Positions 42,109-49,563 of a stretch of 53,547 nucleotides of DNA are shown here, piece by piece; position 1 is the stretch's first letter, and each line of letters starts with the position of its first letter. This DNA comes from Bacilli bacterium. GTDB taxonomy: Bacteria > Bacillota_I > Bacilli_A > RFN20 > CAG-826. A model generated the notes under the pieces. That model was not told where the DNA came from. It did not search any database and was given only the letters and a program-made list of their open reading frames with translations. The position numbers and the translations under genes were made by a program. The stretch lies in NCBI GenBank assembly GCA_017454295.1, contig JAFTDF010000025.1, positions 1 through 53,547 of the forward strand, in the 5' to 3' direction.

Positions 42109-45100
42109 ATGAAGAAAAACAATCTCTTGCTATTCTCCCTTTCCATCTCCGCGTTGATGGCCCTTGCCAGCTGCGGTTGCGGGAATAACCCCGGAACCTC
42201 CAGCGGCGGCGATTCTAGTAACACCTCGGCCGATACCAGCCAAGGCGAATCCAAAGAATCCGGCGAAGGTGGCGATTACGAAGACGTCGACTATCATGGT
42301 ATTGTCCGTGTTTACTACCACAATGATGCCAATAACTACGCCGGCAAACGTATTTGGGCTTGGTGCAAAGGTGTTGACGGAAAGGAATATCCTTTCGTTA
42401 ACGAAGCCAAACCTGATGATTATGGCGTTTATGTCGATTTTGATTTAAGCAAAGGCGTATGGGAAGGCGCTATTTCCACGACCTTCTCCTTCATCATCAA
42501 AGAGGCCGGAACCTGGGCGGGCCAATCCACGGATACCATCTGTCCGTTTGGAAAATACATCAAGGATGTCAAAGACGGCATTTTGACCATCTATGCCTGC
42601 GATGGCGAAGGTGGCAACATCGATACTTATGTTAAGAAAGACGATGCCCTCGGCGATCGTCTGGCAACCGCCTATTTCAAAGACTGGAAGACGATCCATG
42701 TCGAAGGCGGCGGCGTCCAGGGCAGCCGCAAGGCCGCCGAAGTCGGCAAGATCGATTCCTATGACCTCTACGCCTACGATGCCAAGTACGCAGCCCTTTC
42801 CGCTGAAGAGAAAGTCGCCCAGAAGTCCAAGTACCTCGTCACTTCGGGCAAAGGCGGAAAGAACAAGATGGATATCACCATCCCCGAAAGCGCCCTCGAC
42901 AAAAACGGCCTCATCAAGCCCTATCTTTCCTACACCATCGAAGCCAAGATGAGCCTCGATACCAGCCGCACCAAGTCCAAGGTCGCTTCGGTCTCCCGCC
43001 TCTTCGATACGACCGAATTCGTCAACAACTACACCTATTCTGGAAAAGACCTCGGCGCCACGGTCGATACCACCGACGGCTCCTGCACCTTCAAACTTTG
43101 GGCCCCGACTTCCAGCCGCGTCCAAGTCAAGGTCTACGGCACCGGTACTCCCGGCGATATCCACGATGAATTCGTACCTTCCTCCAACTGGGGTAGCACC
43201 TATGAAATGAAATACGGTTCCAAGGGCGTTTGGTCCGCCAAAGTCACCGACACCGATTTCAACGATGCTTCCCCTTATTACTACACCTACATCGTCACCA
43301 ATTCCAACGGCACCGTCGAAACCATCGACCCCTATGCCGTCGGCTGCGGTATCAACGGCGTCCGTGGTGCTGTCATTTCCTGGGATAAGATGCATAAGCC
43401 CGAAGGCTGGGATAACATCAAAAGCGGTGGCCTCCTCAAAGACATCGACCGTCCCAACCAGCTCACCGTCTATGAATCCCATATCCGCGACTTGACCATG
43501 GATTCCACCTGGGGCGGCACCGAACGTCCGGGTACCTATCCTGCCTATATCCAGGAAGGCACCAAGTACAACCAGGCCGTCACCACCGGCTTCGACCACA
43601 TCAAGGAACTCGGCGTCAACGCCATTCAGCTCCTCCCCGTCTTCGATGCCGATAATGACGAACGCTGGGCCGACGAAAACGGGCATCTGATCTCCGAACG
43701 CGACGACTTCGGCAAGGAAAAGATCGCTCCGGCCTACAACTGGAACTACAACCCCCTCAACTACAACTGTGTCGAGGGTGCCTATTCCACCAATCCTTTC
43801 GATGCTCAGGTTCGTATCGGCGAATTCCGCGACTTGGTCCAGGCCTGCGCCAACAACAACATCCGCGTGATCATGGACGTCGTCTATAACCACTTCGCCT
43901 CCATCAACGGCAACCCGCTCCAGAAAGTGGTGCCGGGTTATTATCTCCGCACGATGGAAGATGGCTCTTATTATGACGGTACCGGCTGCGGCAACGTCAC
44001 CGCCACCGAACGCAAGATGATGAGCAAATTCATCGTCGATTCCTGCGTCCAGTGGGCCACCAACTACAAGATCAAAGGCTTCCGTTTCGACCTCATGGGT
44101 TGTATCGACGTCAAGACCATGCAAGACGTCAAGAAAGCCCTCTATGACGTCGATCCCGATATCGTCGTCTACGGCGAAGGTTGGGCAGGACTTGGCGATG
44201 CCGGCTTCTATAGCACCGTCAACAACAAGTCCCTTTATAAGGATCTCCGCAGAGCTTCGCTCTCCGGCGTCTACAAACACCTCGGCAACTGCGGTGGCAA
44301 GGGATCCGTGGGCTGCTTCAGCAACGGTTTCCGCAACGCCATGAAGGGCGATACCACCAACGACATCTACCCCGAATGGGGCTTCCTCTCCACCGGTTCG
44401 GACAACATGAACTCCGGCCTCAAGGACCGTTCCGCCCAAGGTTTGCTTGGTCGTAACATCTGGAACTATGAGGACAACTGCTGGTGGGAATCCAAAGAGA
44501 AACACGAAGGCGACACCCAAGGTTGGAACGCCGAACAGACCGTCAACTACGTGGCCTGCCACGATAACTACGGCCTCTTCGACCAACTCAACTACGCCAT
44601 CTACAGCCAGAAAGACGCCGACAAGGATACCAACAACGCCGACGTCAAAGGCGCCGTCGTCGCCGCGCAGGCCGCGACCCTCATGAACGAAGGCATCGCC
44701 TTCCTCCAGGGTGGCGACGAGATCCTCCGCCAGAAAGTCCTCGTCAAACCGACCTCCAGCTCCTCCGAAGCCGACCAGGCCCTCTGGAAGAAGATGGAAG
44801 AATCGCAGAAAGGTCGCACCGAAGGCCACAATTGGCTCGAAGGCGACGGTATCAAGATGAATTCCGGCAACTACCTCGTCCGCAACGCTTACCAATATGG
44901 CGATAAGGTTTCCGCCTACAAGTGGGATCGCAAAGTCAAATACGCGGCCGAATACAACGCCGTCAAAGCGGCGGTCGCCGAACGCCAGGCCCTCATCAAC
45001 CAAGGCGTCTTAGGCAAGAAGTACTCCGAAATGCCGACCAGCAGCTACTATAGCTATGGTGGCGATAAGGGCGGCTGCATCATCGCCGCGAGAATGGGCG

Positions 45101-45276
45101 ATTACATCGTCGCCGTCGGTGGCCGCGAGAACAATCCTTCCATCACCGATGATGACTTCTCCGGCAGCTACACCGTCGTCTATAGCAGCGGTGGACACGA
45201 CAAAGGTTCCGCCTATAACCCCAACAAGGTCATCGGCGTCAATAAGTTCGAAGTCTTGGTCCTTAAGAAGGCCTAA
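42109..45276 (+). CDS. Secreted pullulanase-like GH13 lipoprotein with CBM41-like module
   Basis: 1055 residues. Signal peptide with lipobox ALASC (C22), followed by CGC and a Ser/Gly/Glu linker (about 26-60). Residues about 63-165 resemble the CBM41 pullulanase-associated module (VRVYYHNDANNY, KRIWAWCKG). A beta region and CBM48-type domain lead to a GH13 barrel with the debranching signature NWNYNPLNYNCVEG, nucleophile D661 (GFRFDLMG), acid/base E690 (VYGEGW) and D819 (VACHDN). A weak GAGGT precedes the ATG. It differs from the first pullulanase-like protein in its binding module (CBM41-like against CBM26-like), which suggests different glucan preferences. Confidence 0.9.
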   Translation: MKKNNLLLFSLSISALMALASCGCGNNPGTSSGGDSSNTSADTSQGESKESGEGGDYEDVDYHGIVRVYYHNDANNYAGKRIWAWCKGVDGKEYPFVNEAKPDDYGVYVDFDLSKGVWEGAISTTFSFIIKEAGTWAGQSTDTICPFGKYIKDVKDGILTIYACDGEGGNIDTYVKKDDALGDRLATAYFKDWKTIHVEGGGVQGSRKAAEVGKIDSYDLYAYDAKYAALSAEEKVAQKSKYLVTSGKGGKNKMDITIPESALDKNGLIKPYLSYTIEAKMSLDTSRTKSKVASVSRLFDTTEFVNNYTYSGKDLGATVDTTDGSCTFKLWAPTSSRVQVKVYGTGTPGDIHDEFVPSSNWGSTYEMKYGSKGVWSAKVTDTDFNDASPYYYTYIVTNSNGTVETIDPYAVGCGINGVRGAVISWDKMHKPEGWDNIKSGGLLKDIDRPNQLTVYESHIRDLTMDSTWGGTERPGTYPAYIQEGTKYNQAVTTGFDHIKELGVNAIQLLPVFDADNDERWADENGHLISERDDFGKEKIAPAYNWNYNPLNYNCVEGAYSTNPFDAQVRIGEFRDLVQACANNNIRVIMDVVYNHFASINGNPLQKVVPGYYLRTMEDGSYYDGTGCGNVTATERKMMSKFIVDSCVQWATNYKIKGFRFDLMGCIDVKTMQDVKKALYDVDPDIVVYGEGWAGLGDAGFYSTVNNKSLYKDLRRASLSGVYKHLGNCGGKGSVGCFSNGFRNAMKGDTTNDIYPEWGFLSTGSDNMNSGLKDRSAQGLLGRNIWNYEDNCWWESKEKHEGDTQGWNAEQTVNYVACHDNYGLFDQLNYAIYSQKDADKDTNNADVKGAVVAAQAATLMNEGIAFLQGGDEILRQKVLVKPTSSSSEADQALWKKMEESQKGRTEGHNWLEGDGIKMNSGNYLVRNAYQYGDKVSAYKWDRKVKYAAEYNAVKAAVAERQALINQGVLGKKYSEMPTSSYYSYGGDKGGCIIAARMGDYIVAVGGRENNPSITDDDFSGSYTVVYSSGGHDKGSAYNPNKVIGVNKFEVLVLKKA

Positions 45277-45290
45277 TGAAAGGAGTGGCA

Positions 45291-48011
45291 ATGAACACCA
45301 AAAAACTCAAACACGTCGCGCTATTCGCTTTAAGCGCAACCGTCCTCGCTTCCTGTGGCTGTGGAGGCGGGGGAGATCAATCCTCCCAGTCCTCGGAGGA
45401 ATCCCAAGCCAGCGCCACCTCGCGTTCCATCGATAGCGGGGCCGCGGCCGAATACATGGCCAACTTGAAGAAAACCTCCAAAGCCAACCATCTTTACTAT
45501 CACTATTTCCGGCATGGTAACAAGGCCAAATCCTATTCCGATTGGGACGTCTGGGCCTGGCCCTATAAACCCGATGCCGGCGAAGGTACCCGCATCGACT
45601 GGGTCGGCCGTACCACCAGCTCCGATCGCATGTCCGCCTCTGGCGAAGCCACGATCGACGATCTCGGCGGTGCCTATATCGACATCGATCTCAATGCCAC
45701 CTATAAGGGTGGTTGGGATGCCACGAACAAGAAAATGCTCGACCTCGACGTCAAGTTTGATAAGTCCGAGGAAATCGGCCTTCAGATCGTCAAATCCGAA
45801 ACCCGTACTTCCTCTTCCGGCTTCTGGACCAACGACGGCTCCAACGTCTATATCCGTTTAGACGACTATGCCATGGAACTCGAAGGTGGTGGAAAGGCTT
45901 ACCACGTCTTCGTCGTCCAAGACCAGGTTTACGCCCCCAAAGCCACCGTCGGCGAAGAGGTCGTCGACCCCTTCAAAGACGACAACGGCAAGAACGTCAC
46001 CTATGGTTCCAAGACCTATGACGACGTCAAGTGGACCACCGCGCCTGGCAAATCCGTCACTTCCAAAGACTTCTCCAAGATCGGCACTGGTTACCAGATC
46101 ATGGTTTCTTCCTTCGCCGACTCCGACGGCGATGGCTTCGGCGATATCTATGGCATCGTCGAAAAACTCGATTATCTAAAAGATCTAGGCGTCCGCGCCC
46201 TTTGGCTCACCCCGATCCAGCTCTCCGACTCCTACCACGGTTACGACATCACCGATTATCAGAAGGTCGACCCGAAGTTTGGTTCGAAGAATTCCCCCGC
46301 CGGCAAAGAAGCGGGTAAAGTCACTTCCGATACCGCGATGGAAGACTATAAACTCCTCATCGCCGAGGCCGAGAAGCGGGGCATGAAGATCGTCATGGAC
46401 CTCGTCCTGAACCATACCTCGACCGCGAATAACTGGTATACCTCCTCGGCCAACCTCGATCCCGATTACCGCGGCTATTATCAGTGGGGCAACAACAAGA
46501 AGAAGACCACCGATTATCCGCAGGGGCAAGGCGATAAGATCAACGAAGGCAAGTATTGGTATCCTTACGGCGACCATCCCTATTCCTACTACGCGAAGTT
46601 TGGCTCTGCCATGCCCGAGCTCAACTTCTCCTACCAAAAGACCCGTGACGCCGTCTCCGATATGGCCGCCTTCTGGGTCAAGCAAGGCGTCGGCGGTTTC
46701 CGTCTTGACGCCGTCAAGCACATCTACATGCTCGACGAAGCCACCGTTGAGAACAACGATACCGTCGTCATCGACTCCACGACCGTCGGCGGCAAGAAAG
46801 TTTCCTACTCGAGCAACCTCACCAAGAACCTCCATTTCTTCCAGGATCTGAAGTACCAAGTCGCCAAGAAGGCGGGCGTCGAAAAAGACGGCGTCTTCTT
46901 CGTCGGCGAGAACTTCGACGGCCATGCCTACCACGTGGCACCTTACTATCAGGCCTTCGATTCGATGTTCGACTTCTATGCCTACTTCAACCTTACCTCC
47001 GGCGCGGCTACCGGCCTGACCGGATCCACCTCGGGCTTTGGCACCGTGGGCGGCTGGCTCAATAACCCCGGCGGCGCCTTCACCCCGGGTCAGGTCGCCA
47101 AAGACGAAAAAGGCAATATTTCCGGCGACTCCACCGGCTCGGTCTGGAAATCCACCGGCGACAGTGAATCCGCCAACGGCAAGGGGAGTGGTTCTGCCTT
47201 CAACCTCGCCAAAAACGGCGGTTGGGACTTCCCCCATGTCTACGAAGTCTATAACAAGTATCGTTCCGCGGGTGGCGGAAGCGTCTCCCTCCCCGGTGCC
47301 TTCACCTCCAACCACGATATCGCCCGCACCATCAACCGTATTGCCGGCACCGGCAAAGCCACGGGTATCGAAGCCCAGGGCAACGTCACGACCAGCACCT
47401 ATGCCAAATACGATAAGTCGGCCACCTTGGTTAAGATCGCCGAAATCCTCCTCCCTGGTTGCACTTGGGTCTATTACGGCGACGAAATCGGCTTAACCGG
47501 CAACTTCCCGAAAGGAAAGACCGCCCAAAGCGACTACGCCGACCTCTATTACCGTCAACCCATGAAGTGGAAGACCGCCGATACCAATAAGAAGAAATCC
47601 GAAGGTACGACGGACTACTACGTCACCGGTTCCAAGGTGAAGGTCGAATGGGACGACGTAAATAATACCTCGACCGTCAAAGGCGCCCTCGACCAGCAAA
47701 CCACGGCAGGCTCTACGTTCAAAGTCTTGAAGGAATTCATCGACTACAAGCAAGCCAACCCCGATCTCATCACCGGTAATATCGCCTATGGCAACTGGGT
47801 CTATGGCGAAGCCGCGAGCAACGTCCTAACGTTCAGCCGCGCCAACGACAAATACCGCGTCGTGATTAACTTCAACTCCAACCCGGTCCCTGTCAATAAC
47901 GACGGCCCCTTTGCCGGCTATACCATCCAGAAAGCCTGGAACATCTCCGGCACCGCCATCTCCGCCGGCCAAAAGCTCCCGGCCTTCTCCGCCGCGTTGC
48001 TAAAGAAGTAA
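45291..48011 (+). CDS. Secreted alpha-amylase-like GH13 lipoprotein with N-terminal CBM41-like module
   Basis: 906 residues from ATG 45291, chosen because AAAGGAG lies 5-6 nt upstream; an ATG at 45276 overlaps the previous stop but contains this ribosome binding site. Lipobox VLASC (C22) is followed by CGCGGGG and a Ser/Glu linker. Residues about 65-215 look like a CBM41-type module (HLYYHYFRHGN, WDVWAWPY). The GH13 barrel starts near 265 (GYQIMVSSFADSDGDGFGDIYGI) and shows DLVLNHTS, D473 in GFRLDAVKH, E540 in FVGENF and a TSNHDIAR transition-state Asp. A large insertion between the acid and the Asp motif (Gly/Ser/Thr rich) is unusual. Ends at a terminator, closing the malE-to-amylase unit. 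Confidence 0.88.
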   Translation: MNTKKLKHVALFALSATVLASCGCGGGGDQSSQSSEESQASATSRSIDSGAAAEYMANLKKTSKANHLYYHYFRHGNKAKSYSDWDVWAWPYKPDAGEGTRIDWVGRTTSSDRMSASGEATIDDLGGAYIDIDLNATYKGGWDATNKKMLDLDVKFDKSEEIGLQIVKSETRTSSSGFWTNDGSNVYIRLDDYAMELEGGGKAYHVFVVQDQVYAPKATVGEEVVDPFKDDNGKNVTYGSKTYDDVKWTTAPGKSVTSKDFSKIGTGYQIMVSSFADSDGDGFGDIYGIVEKLDYLKDLGVRALWLTPIQLSDSYHGYDITDYQKVDPKFGSKNSPAGKEAGKVTSDTAMEDYKLLIAEAEKRGMKIVMDLVLNHTSTANNWYTSSANLDPDYRGYYQWGNNKKKTTDYPQGQGDKINEGKYWYPYGDHPYSYYAKFGSAMPELNFSYQKTRDAVSDMAAFWVKQGVGGFRLDAVKHIYMLDEATVENNDTVVIDSTTVGGKKVSYSSNLTKNLHFFQDLKYQVAKKAGVEKDGVFFVGENFDGHAYHVAPYYQAFDSMFDFYAYFNLTSGAATGLTGSTSGFGTVGGWLNNPGGAFTPGQVAKDEKGNISGDSTGSVWKSTGDSESANGKGSGSAFNLAKNGGWDFPHVYEVYNKYRSAGGGSVSLPGAFTSNHDIARTINRIAGTGKATGIEAQGNVTTSTYAKYDKSATLVKIAEILLPGCTWVYYGDEIGLTGNFPKGKTAQSDYADLYYRQPMKWKTADTNKKKSEGTTDYYVTGSKVKVEWDDVNNTSTVKGALDQQTTAGSTFKVLKEFIDYKQANPDLITGNIAYGNWVYGEAASNVLTFSRANDKYRVVINFNSNPVPVNNDGPFAGYTIQKAWNISGTAISAGQKLPAFSAALLKK

Positions 48012-48031
48012 ACCCCCATCATAATCTAAGG

Positions 48032-48064
48032 AAGAGCGTGCCAGCAAAGGCGCGCTCTTTTCTT
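48032..48064 (+). terminator. Terminator of the mal/amylase unit
   Basis: AAGAGCGTGCC, 6-nt loop, GGCGCGCTCTT (one G-U), then TTCTT. Confidence 0.82.
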
Positions 48065-48099
48065 CGGTGAGCACTAAGAAAAATGGGATGATCTTCCTC

Positions 48100-48127
48100 T
48101 TGCATGTAAGGGCTTACATAGTAAAAT
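48100..48127 (+). promoter_or_regulatory. Promoter with embedded TGTAAGGGCTTACA operator
   Basis: TTGCAT (48100-48105), 16 nt, TAAAAT (48122-48127). Between them, 48104-48119 reads ATGTAAG-GG-CTTACAT, a perfect 7-bp inverted repeat around a GG centre. Binding there would block RNA polymerase. Confidence 0.75.
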
Positions 48128-48163
48128 ATTATGGAACCAAATTTTAAGGAGGGTTCATTCATC

Positions 48164-48757
48164 ATGAAGAATTTGAAATTAGGTTTGCTCTTACTTGCTT
48201 CCGCGGGCTTATTGGCCGCTTGCGGTGGCCGCCAAGTTTCCAGCCAACCCACCACCAGCTCTGAAGCCAGCTCTCAAGCTGATTCCAGCGAAGACGAATC
48301 CAGTGAAGACGAATCCAGTGAGGACGAATCCAGCGAGGATACCAGCGAAGAAGAATCCAGCGAAGAAAACGGCCACGGTGCCGAAGGCTCCGAAAAGGTC
48401 TCCTGGTATCTCATCGGCGAAGGCACTGCCTTTAGCGAAGATTGGACCGTTGCCGGTGCCATCCAGCTCTATTCCAACCCCGGTAGCGAAACCGATAAGG
48501 GCATGATCCTCAACGTTACCTTTGGTGGCGATGAAAAGTTCAAAGTTGCCGATGGCGCGGAAAGCACCAGCACCTGGTATGGTTATGACATGGTCAACAC
48601 CAGCACCGATGGTGAAACCCCCAATGCCGGCGTCACCGCTTTCGAAGGTGTCGACGATGGCTTTGGTGGCAAAAACATCAGCTGCAAAGAAGCCGGAAGC
48701 TATGACATCTACGTCAACGGCGAAGGTCAGCTCTGGATTCAAGCCGCCGCTGCTTAA
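48164..48757 (+). CDS. Small lipoprotein with a single starch-binding-like module
   Basis: 197 residues from ATG 48164 (AAGGAGGG 10 nt upstream). Signal peptide with lipobox LLAAC (C21), a long Ser/Glu/Asp linker (about 25-70) and one beta-rich domain (about 80-197). That domain has the same pattern as the last module of the 891-residue protein downstream: WYLIGEG, WTVAGA, STWYGYD, a GG-N-KEAG turn, YDIYVN and a terminal QLWI. No catalytic residues. It looks like a minimal, one-module version of the larger surface protein, perhaps for displaying a binding site close to the membrane. Controlled by the operator-like repeat in its promoter. Glucan binding is inferred. Confidence 0.7.
   Translation: MKNLKLGLLLLASAGLLAACGGRQVSSQPTTSSEASSQADSSEDESSEDESSEDESSEDTSEEESSEENGHGAEGSEKVSWYLIGEGTAFSEDWTVAGAIQLYSNPGSETDKGMILNVTFGGDEKFKVADGAESTSTWYGYDMVNTSTDGETPNAGVTAFEGVDDGFGGKNISCKEAGSYDIYVNGEGQLWIQAAAA
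48284..48343 (+). repeat. 15-bp tandem repeat encoding SSEDE linker
   Basis: Four units of TCCAG(C/T)GA(A/G)GACGAA, the last diverged. In frame, giving the repeated SSEDE linker of the small lipoprotein; copy number may vary between strains. Confidence 0.8.
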
Positions 48758-48777
48758 TTTCTAGCAAATTATGAATG

Positions 48778-48811
48778 AAGCCCCGCGCAAGTGGGGCTTT
48801 TCTATTTTTTT
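48778..48811 (+). terminator. Terminator after the small lipoprotein
   Basis: AAGCCCCGC-GCAA-GTGGGGCTT followed by TTCTATTTTTTT. Confidence 0.92.
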
Positions 48812-48845
48812 ATCCACCGTAAAATCAAGCTAAGGAGTTCTTTTC

Positions 48846-49469
48846 ATGCCCGATCAAGCTTTGCCCAACACCATCCCAAACGTCCTTTTCCTCGAATGGC
48901 GCGACCAAGACGCCTATCCCGTCTATCCCGAATATAAGATTGGGGGCGGGCAATTTACCTTCCAAACGATGATGGCCGTTTCCCGAGGCGGCTTCTTCCA
49001 ATATGTCGTTGCCCTTCCAGTCGGTTTTCAGATTGACGGTTATTCCTTTGTAGTGGGGGAGGTCTATAAATCCCCAAATGCCATGCGCATCGTCAGCGAC
49101 CACCGTTTGGCCCAGCAAATCTATGATGCTGCATTAACCAAAGGGCATCGCTATGGAAAAGGAAAAGCCCAAGATGACGATCCTTTTGGCGAAGCCGATG
49201 AGCACGTTGTCGAGCTTAGAGGCGATGACGGTTTGCTATATCCGTTTAAAATCGTGGCTCATTTCTCCTTGGACGAAGAGCGGCAATTTGCCCTGATCCG
49301 TCCCTACTGGGGAATCCAACTAAAAGGATTCGAGCAGGGCCAAACCCCAGTATTCACATTTGAGTTTAAGAAAGACGCGATCGGCTTTGCCTATCTAGAG
49401 CATGTCGACGACGAAGACCTCGCTCGTCGCGTGCAGTTAAAATACATGCAATTAGCCATGGGTAAGTAG
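48846..49469 (+). CDS. Hypothetical cytosolic protein, C-terminal half DUF1292-like
   Basis: 207 residues, no signal peptide or membrane helix, AAGGAG 8 nt before the ATG. The C-terminal half (about 115-205) has the acidic beta pattern of DUF1292/YrzB proteins: DEHVVELRGDDGLLYPFKIVAHFSLDEERQFALIRPY (read in pieces: VVELRGDDG, FKIVAHFSLDEE, FALIRPYW), then FTFEFKKD and EHVDDEDLARRVQLKY. The N-terminal half is not recognised. It lies between two extracellular starch-binding-type lipoproteins but is itself intracellular, and lacks the operator seen at its neighbours. A TAAAAT at 48820-48825 is a possible -10. No function is assigned. Confidence 0.5.
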   Translation: MPDQALPNTIPNVLFLEWRDQDAYPVYPEYKIGGGQFTFQTMMAVSRGGFFQYVVALPVGFQIDGYSFVVGEVYKSPNAMRIVSDHRLAQQIYDAALTKGHRYGKGKAQDDDPFGEADEHVVELRGDDGLLYPFKIVAHFSLDEERQFALIRPYWGIQLKGFEQGQTPVFTFEFKKDAIGFAYLEHVDDEDLARRVQLKYMQLAMGK

Positions 49470-49508
49470 CTTGGTTATACCAAAGGTATTTTCGATAAAA
49501 TCTTTCTT

Positions 49509-49531
49509 TGTAAGGGCTTACATTCTATAAT
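49509..49531 (+). promoter_or_regulatory. TGTAAGGGCTTACA operator and -10 box before the large starch-binding lipoprotein
   Basis: TGTAAG-GG-CTTACA at 49509-49522 is identical to the core at 48105. TATAAT follows at 49526-49531; the -35 is weak (TTCTTT). The repeat fills the spacer, as at 48105. Confidence 0.75.
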
Positions 49532-49563
49532 TAGACGATTGATTTTCAAAAAGGAGTTTTTGA

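Noticed and set aside
42445..45003. 852-codon open frame on the minus strand opposite the second pullulanase-like gene
   Set aside because: The plus-strand protein has complete GH13 motifs and a lipobox; the antisense frame is a by-product of biased GC codon use, has no ribosome binding site and encodes a Gly/Val/Asp-rich string without domain pattern.
48284..48343. Possible CRISPR-like repeat array
   Set aside because: Units are contiguous 15-bp in-frame codons of a Ser/Glu/Asp linker without spacers.
48105..49522. Calling the TGTAAGGGCTTACA sites plain CcpA cre sites
   Set aside because: The half-sites agree with cre, but the central CG, which is nearly invariant in cre, is GG in every copy. 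Kept as an unassigned LacI/CcpA-type operator.
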